DNA of 35,989 nt from positions 1 to 35,989 of the forward strand of contig NZ_JRND01000033.1 of assembly GCF_000758945.1 (NCBI RefSeq), written 5' to 3'. Shown here piece after piece: positions 33,145 through 35,989 of the stretch. Origin of the DNA: Lancefieldella parvula_C (GTDB lineage Bacteria; Actinomycetota; Coriobacteriia; Coriobacteriales; Atopobiaceae). The notes beneath the pieces are model-generated. The model was given only the letters and a program-made list of their open reading frames with translations, had not been told where the DNA came from and searched no databases. The translations under genes and the position numbers were made by a program. How positions within the stretch are numbered: position 1 is the first letter of the stretch; the number at the start of each line of letters is the position of its first letter.

Positions 33145-33373
33145 GGAGCACTCCTTATAAAAACGAAGGTACATAACAAGAAGTAATGCAATTTGAAAAC
33201 AACAAACTAATAAGCTTTCACACTTATCTTTTTATTCTAGTTCATATGCAACACATATTTTTGTGGAACTTATGAGGAATTATATATTCAGAGAATATAT
33301 AGATATTTGAATATACTTTTGATTTAGACTTTTTTAAACTATGATTTGATTTAGGAAGGGAGTGTGGAAATAG
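33145..33373. promoter_or_regulatory. Divergent L,D-transpeptidase / surface-protein control region
   Basis: This 229-bp gap is very AT-rich. Rightward, TTTGAT (33318-33323) and TATGAT (33340-33345), 16 nt apart, form a plausible promoter for the surface-protein gene. Its ribosome site is probably AGGAAGGGAG about 12 nt before the ATG, a wide spacing. Leftward, no convincing promoter stands out for the transpeptidase gene. I see no coding potential. Confidence 0.5.
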
Positions 33374-35026
33374 ATGAGATTGATAAATTCTCAAACTAGT
33401 TTTAAAAAATTTAAATGTGCAGTTACCTTGCTTGTTATTTTATGTGTATTTATTTCATACATTCCTGCTCCTGTTTTAGCAAACACTTTATTAGGACAAA
33501 CAAACTCAAATCAATTGTTATTGCATACAGAGATTAAATCATTTAATCCATCTGCATCTGATTTCACTACAGTTGTAGGAAATGATTTAGGTTCTCTGGA
33601 TAATTTGACAGAAATTAAGCCCTACGAAGAGCCAATAACAACATCACATCTTGATTTACAAAAAGTTACTGACTTTCATTTTTTAGATAGCGATCGGTTT
33701 GACCCATCACTTTTTTCAGATGATCATGAATTGCGTTATACAACCGATGAAGCTGCTGTTAATTCTTATCTACAAGCACATCCTAATCTTGCAGGTGTTA
33801 CTGATCATAAAATTTTGCTTCCTGTTTTTGAATTCGATACAGACAATAACATTCAGGCTCATAGAGACATAATTAATAACTATATTTCAAATGGCCAACT
33901 AATTAATGGATCTGTTGGTCAAGACAATGTTGCCATTATTGATCGCAGTATACCTTTGGGTGAGTATAAGCTGGATAAAACTCTGTCCTACGATCAAGAG
34001 CATGGTTTTTACTATATTTATACTGTTCGTGCTGGAGTTTCAGATATTTCAAGGAACCTTACTACATTTGTTGATAGCAATGGAAATAGAACTGAGAAAC
34101 AAGGTCTGTACGACGCACCTACAACAATTGGTAATAGCATTCTTGATCATAAAGAAGTAGAGCAGTATGTAATTCCTGAAGCCCATGATGGTGATGGAAA
34201 TATTGTTAAGCCTAATATTTTTGTTACACACACAACGTATTACTATACTTTGGCGCATACTGCATATGTTACCGATACTGGAGAAACTTTGAGACCTACA
34301 GATGAGGGTCTTCAAAATGCTCCAGCAACAATCTCATCGTATACTTTTAATCATACCGTTGATGCAGGACGTAAAAAAGTTTTAGACATCGATACGGTTA
34401 CAAATAGGATTTTATCTGATATTAAATCTCAAGATATTGCTGATGTATTTCCAGAAAGTTCGGCAACTCACGCTGGACAAATAGGCATTAAAAAGTTGCC
34501 TGATTCTACTTACGAAGTTTCTTTATTTGAGAACGGTAGTCTTACTACTGATCTAACATATAATCCTGACGGATCTCCACGAGTAGTTGATGCTGAAGGA
34601 AATCCCGTATATTTCTCAAATACTTTTAATGACATTGTATATACGTATTCTCAAGATAACACTCTTCCTATAGGCCAATATAAAATTGAGTATTTCTTGC
34701 TCCCAATGTCTTTTGATCCCAATACGCTTGATTCTTATCAACACTTAAAGATCAATCTTGTAATTGGAACAAAGGATTCTAATGAGCAAACTATTGCAGC
34801 TAATTGGACTCATGTGTACGTAAAACAACCTCCTGTCACACCAGTAACTCCTGGTTCTAACACTCCTGGAGAACCCCATAAGACAGAGGAAAAGGCGCAG
34901 CTTCCTGATACAGCTGACAATTCCCAAATTGTATTGCAGGGTACACTTATAAGCTTGTCTGCCATCTTGGTTTTGTTAGGTTACTTCCTTAAAAAGAGAC
35001 TAGCAACAGAGGAAATTTTTTCATAA
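33374..35026 (+). CDS. Sortase-anchored surface protein with LPDTA signal
   Basis: A 550-residue cell-wall surface protein. Residues 1-36 form a signal peptide (basic KKFK, hydrophobic VTLLVILCVFISYI, likely cut after VLA). The C-terminus is a full sorting signal: LPDTA (510-514), a hydrophobic stretch (about 519-540) and KKR. The motif ends in Ala instead of the usual Gly. Two related segments are visible: 229-259 (LTTFVDSNGNRTEKQGLYDA...) and 295-327 (HTAYVTDTGETLRPTDEGLQ...), which suggests a module of about 66 residues repeated twice. A Pro/Thr-rich linker (PPVTPVTPGSNTPGE) precedes the anchor. A sampled 60-bp block is 30% GC. Adhesion or colonisation is a likely but unproven role. No sortase gene is in the window. 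Confidence 0.88.
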   Translation: MRLINSQTSFKKFKCAVTLLVILCVFISYIPAPVLANTLLGQTNSNQLLLHTEIKSFNPSASDFTTVVGNDLGSLDNLTEIKPYEEPITTSHLDLQKVTDFHFLDSDRFDPSLFSDDHELRYTTDEAAVNSYLQAHPNLAGVTDHKILLPVFEFDTDNNIQAHRDIINNYISNGQLINGSVGQDNVAIIDRSIPLGEYKLDKTLSYDQEHGFYYIYTVRAGVSDISRNLTTFVDSNGNRTEKQGLYDAPTTIGNSILDHKEVEQYVIPEAHDGDGNIVKPNIFVTHTTYYYTLAHTAYVTDTGETLRPTDEGLQNAPATISSYTFNHTVDAGRKKVLDIDTVTNRILSDIKSQDIADVFPESSATHAGQIGIKKLPDSTYEVSLFENGSLTTDLTYNPDGSPRVVDAEGNPVYFSNTFNDIVYTYSQDNTLPIGQYKIEYFLLPMSFDPNTLDSYQHLKINLVIGTKDSNEQTIAANWTHVYVKQPPVTPVTPGSNTPGEPHKTEEKAQLPDTADNSQIVLQGTLISLSAILVLLGYFLKKRLATEEIFS

Positions 35027-35093
35027 ACGCGGTTTAACTTTTGTCTCAAGAGTAGAAAATATTAAGAATCAAGAGGCAAGGGGAACATTGCTT

Positions 35094-35927
35094 ATGTCTA
35101 CGTATCCAGTTATTTATTTAGATTCATCTGACGACAATCGTCTTGATGTGTATGCCCGATTGACTGATAACCAGCTTCGTAATCGTCTTGACCCAACTCG
35201 TGGCGTCATGATTTGTGAGTCTCATTTTGTGATTGAAACTGCGCTATCTGCAGGCTGTGAGCCAATCTCATTTCTTGCAAATACTTCTCATACAGATAAC
35301 ATTTTGCAAATTGTCGAGAAGTTCCATCCTTTGTCAGATGATGTTCCTATTTTCATTCTTCCAGATGAGCAGCTTACACAGCTTATTGGCTACAAGATGA
35401 ATAGAGGAGTGCTCTGTGCCATGAGGAGACCTCAAGGTGCAACGCTAGAAGAGATTCTAAGCACGTCAAAGCATATTGCCGTTCTAGAAGATTTAGTAGA
35501 CGTCAACAATGTTGGCGCTGTCTTTAGGTCAGCTGCGGCTCTCAATGTAGATGCTGTGATCTTAACTGCTAAGTGCGCCGACAACCTCTCAAGACGTGTT
35601 TTGCGCGTTTCTATGGGAACGGTTCTTAATGTAGCGTGGACTCGTTTGGATGAAGAGACAACTTCATTCGACCTTATTGAAAAGCTTAAAGCTCATTCTT
35701 TTACTACGTGTGCTTTTGCACTCACAGATTCTGCAGTACCTCTTAATAAAGAGCTGGTAAAAGGTAAAAAAGCTGCACTATTCTTTGGTTGTGAAGGCTA
35801 TGGTCTTGATAAGAAAACCATTGAGGCTTGTGACGTTACTACCATCATCCCCATGTCACATCAGGTAGATTCACTCAATGTTGCTGCCTCATCTGCTGTT
35901 GCTTTTTGGGAACTTTTTGCTCGATAA
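35094..35927 (+). CDS. TrmH/SpoU-family RNA 2'-O-methyltransferase
   Basis: A 277-residue SPOUT methyltransferase that 2'-O-methylates tRNA or rRNA with SAM. Motif 1 is NNVGAVFRS with N139, G141 and R145; motif 2 is in FFGCEGYGLDKK; and motif 3 is IPMSHQVDSLNVAASSAVAFWE, the trefoil-knot signature. The N-terminal ~100 residues match the substrate-binding domain of rRNA enzymes (RGVMICESHFVIETALSAG). The exact target cannot be told from sequence. I use the ATG at 35094, 10 nt after AAGGGG; a TTG two codons earlier (35088) is also possible. Confidence 0.92.
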   Translation: MSTYPVIYLDSSDDNRLDVYARLTDNQLRNRLDPTRGVMICESHFVIETALSAGCEPISFLANTSHTDNILQIVEKFHPLSDDVPIFILPDEQLTQLIGYKMNRGVLCAMRRPQGATLEEILSTSKHIAVLEDLVDVNNVGAVFRSAAALNVDAVILTAKCADNLSRRVLRVSMGTVLNVAWTRLDEETTSFDLIEKLKAHSFTTCAFALTDSAVPLNKELVKGKKAALFFGCEGYGLDKKTIEACDVTTIIPMSHQVDSLNVAASSAVAFWELFAR

Positions 35928-35989
35928 CTTGAGCAGGAAACCTTTACATACGGCACAAAAAAACGGCCACCTACGAGAGTGAACTGCCT

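Noticed and set aside
33145..33174. Upstream ATG start (33174) for the L,D-transpeptidase.
   Set aside because: A strong AAGGAG site lies inside that extension, 6 nt before an in-frame TTG, and the extension adds ten residues with no support.
1..35989. Mobile elements, CRISPR arrays, tRNA or rRNA genes, prophage.
   Set aside because: No transposase, integrase, repeat-spacer pattern, tRNA-like fold or rRNA stretch was recognised by eye in the window.
35928..35989. Last 62 bases after the SpoU-family gene.
   Set aside because: An A-run is present (CACAAAAAAAC), but no complete hairpin or gene start can be supported before the window ends.

Overview
The window looks like a chromosomal segment of a low-to-moderate GC member of the Coriobacteriia, most likely an Atopobium/Lancefieldella-like organism. 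This is inferred from base composition (mid-40s % GC in the core), an AddAB-type recombinase, a SepIVA-like coiled-coil gene in the actinobacterial rsmD-coaD/DUF177/rpmF/rnc neighbourhood, and zinc-ribbon L28 and L32. I see no tRNA, rRNA, CRISPR array, insertion sequence or prophage.

Layout. (1) 1-900: yaaA on the minus strand. (2) 985-12852: a rightward run addB-addA-priA-def-fmt-rsmB, covering DNA end processing, replication restart, protein N-terminal formylation/deformylation and 16S rRNA methylation. (3) 12853-15225: a zinc-ribbon FmdB-like gene on the minus strand, a fused HAD-phosphatase/thiamine-diphosphokinase gene on the plus strand, and rpmB on the minus strand, separated by hairpin terminators. 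(4) 15226-30194: a long rightward cluster asp23-fakA-recG-rsmD-coaD-sepIVA-like-DUF177-rpmF-plsX-acpP-rnc-smc-ftsY-ffh, joining fatty-acid and phospholipid metabolism, ribosome biogenesis, CoA synthesis, chromosome condensation and the signal recognition particle. (5) 30195-35026: an AT-rich envelope segment with a DUF454 membrane protein, an unrecognised membrane-anchored protein, an L,D-transpeptidase (minus strand) and a sortase-type surface protein ending in an LPDTA signal. (6) 35094-35927: a SpoU-family RNA methyltransferase.

The gene order of regions 2-4 closely follows the Bacillus subtilis priA-def-fmt-rsmB ... thiN-rpmB-asp23-fakA-recG ... plsX ... acpP-rnc-smc-ftsY-ffh region. That is a very old arrangement, and it places the HAD-TPK fusion exactly where free-standing thiN would be expected. 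The most interesting points are this fusion, with a GC-rich patch at its domain junction; a 16-bp perfect inverted repeat that buries the ribosome binding site of the DUF454 gene; the SepIVA-like gene and its leader; an intrinsic terminator only about 20 nt before plsX; and the lineage-specific envelope genes at the right end. I do not see a clearly new multi-gene defence or mobile system here.
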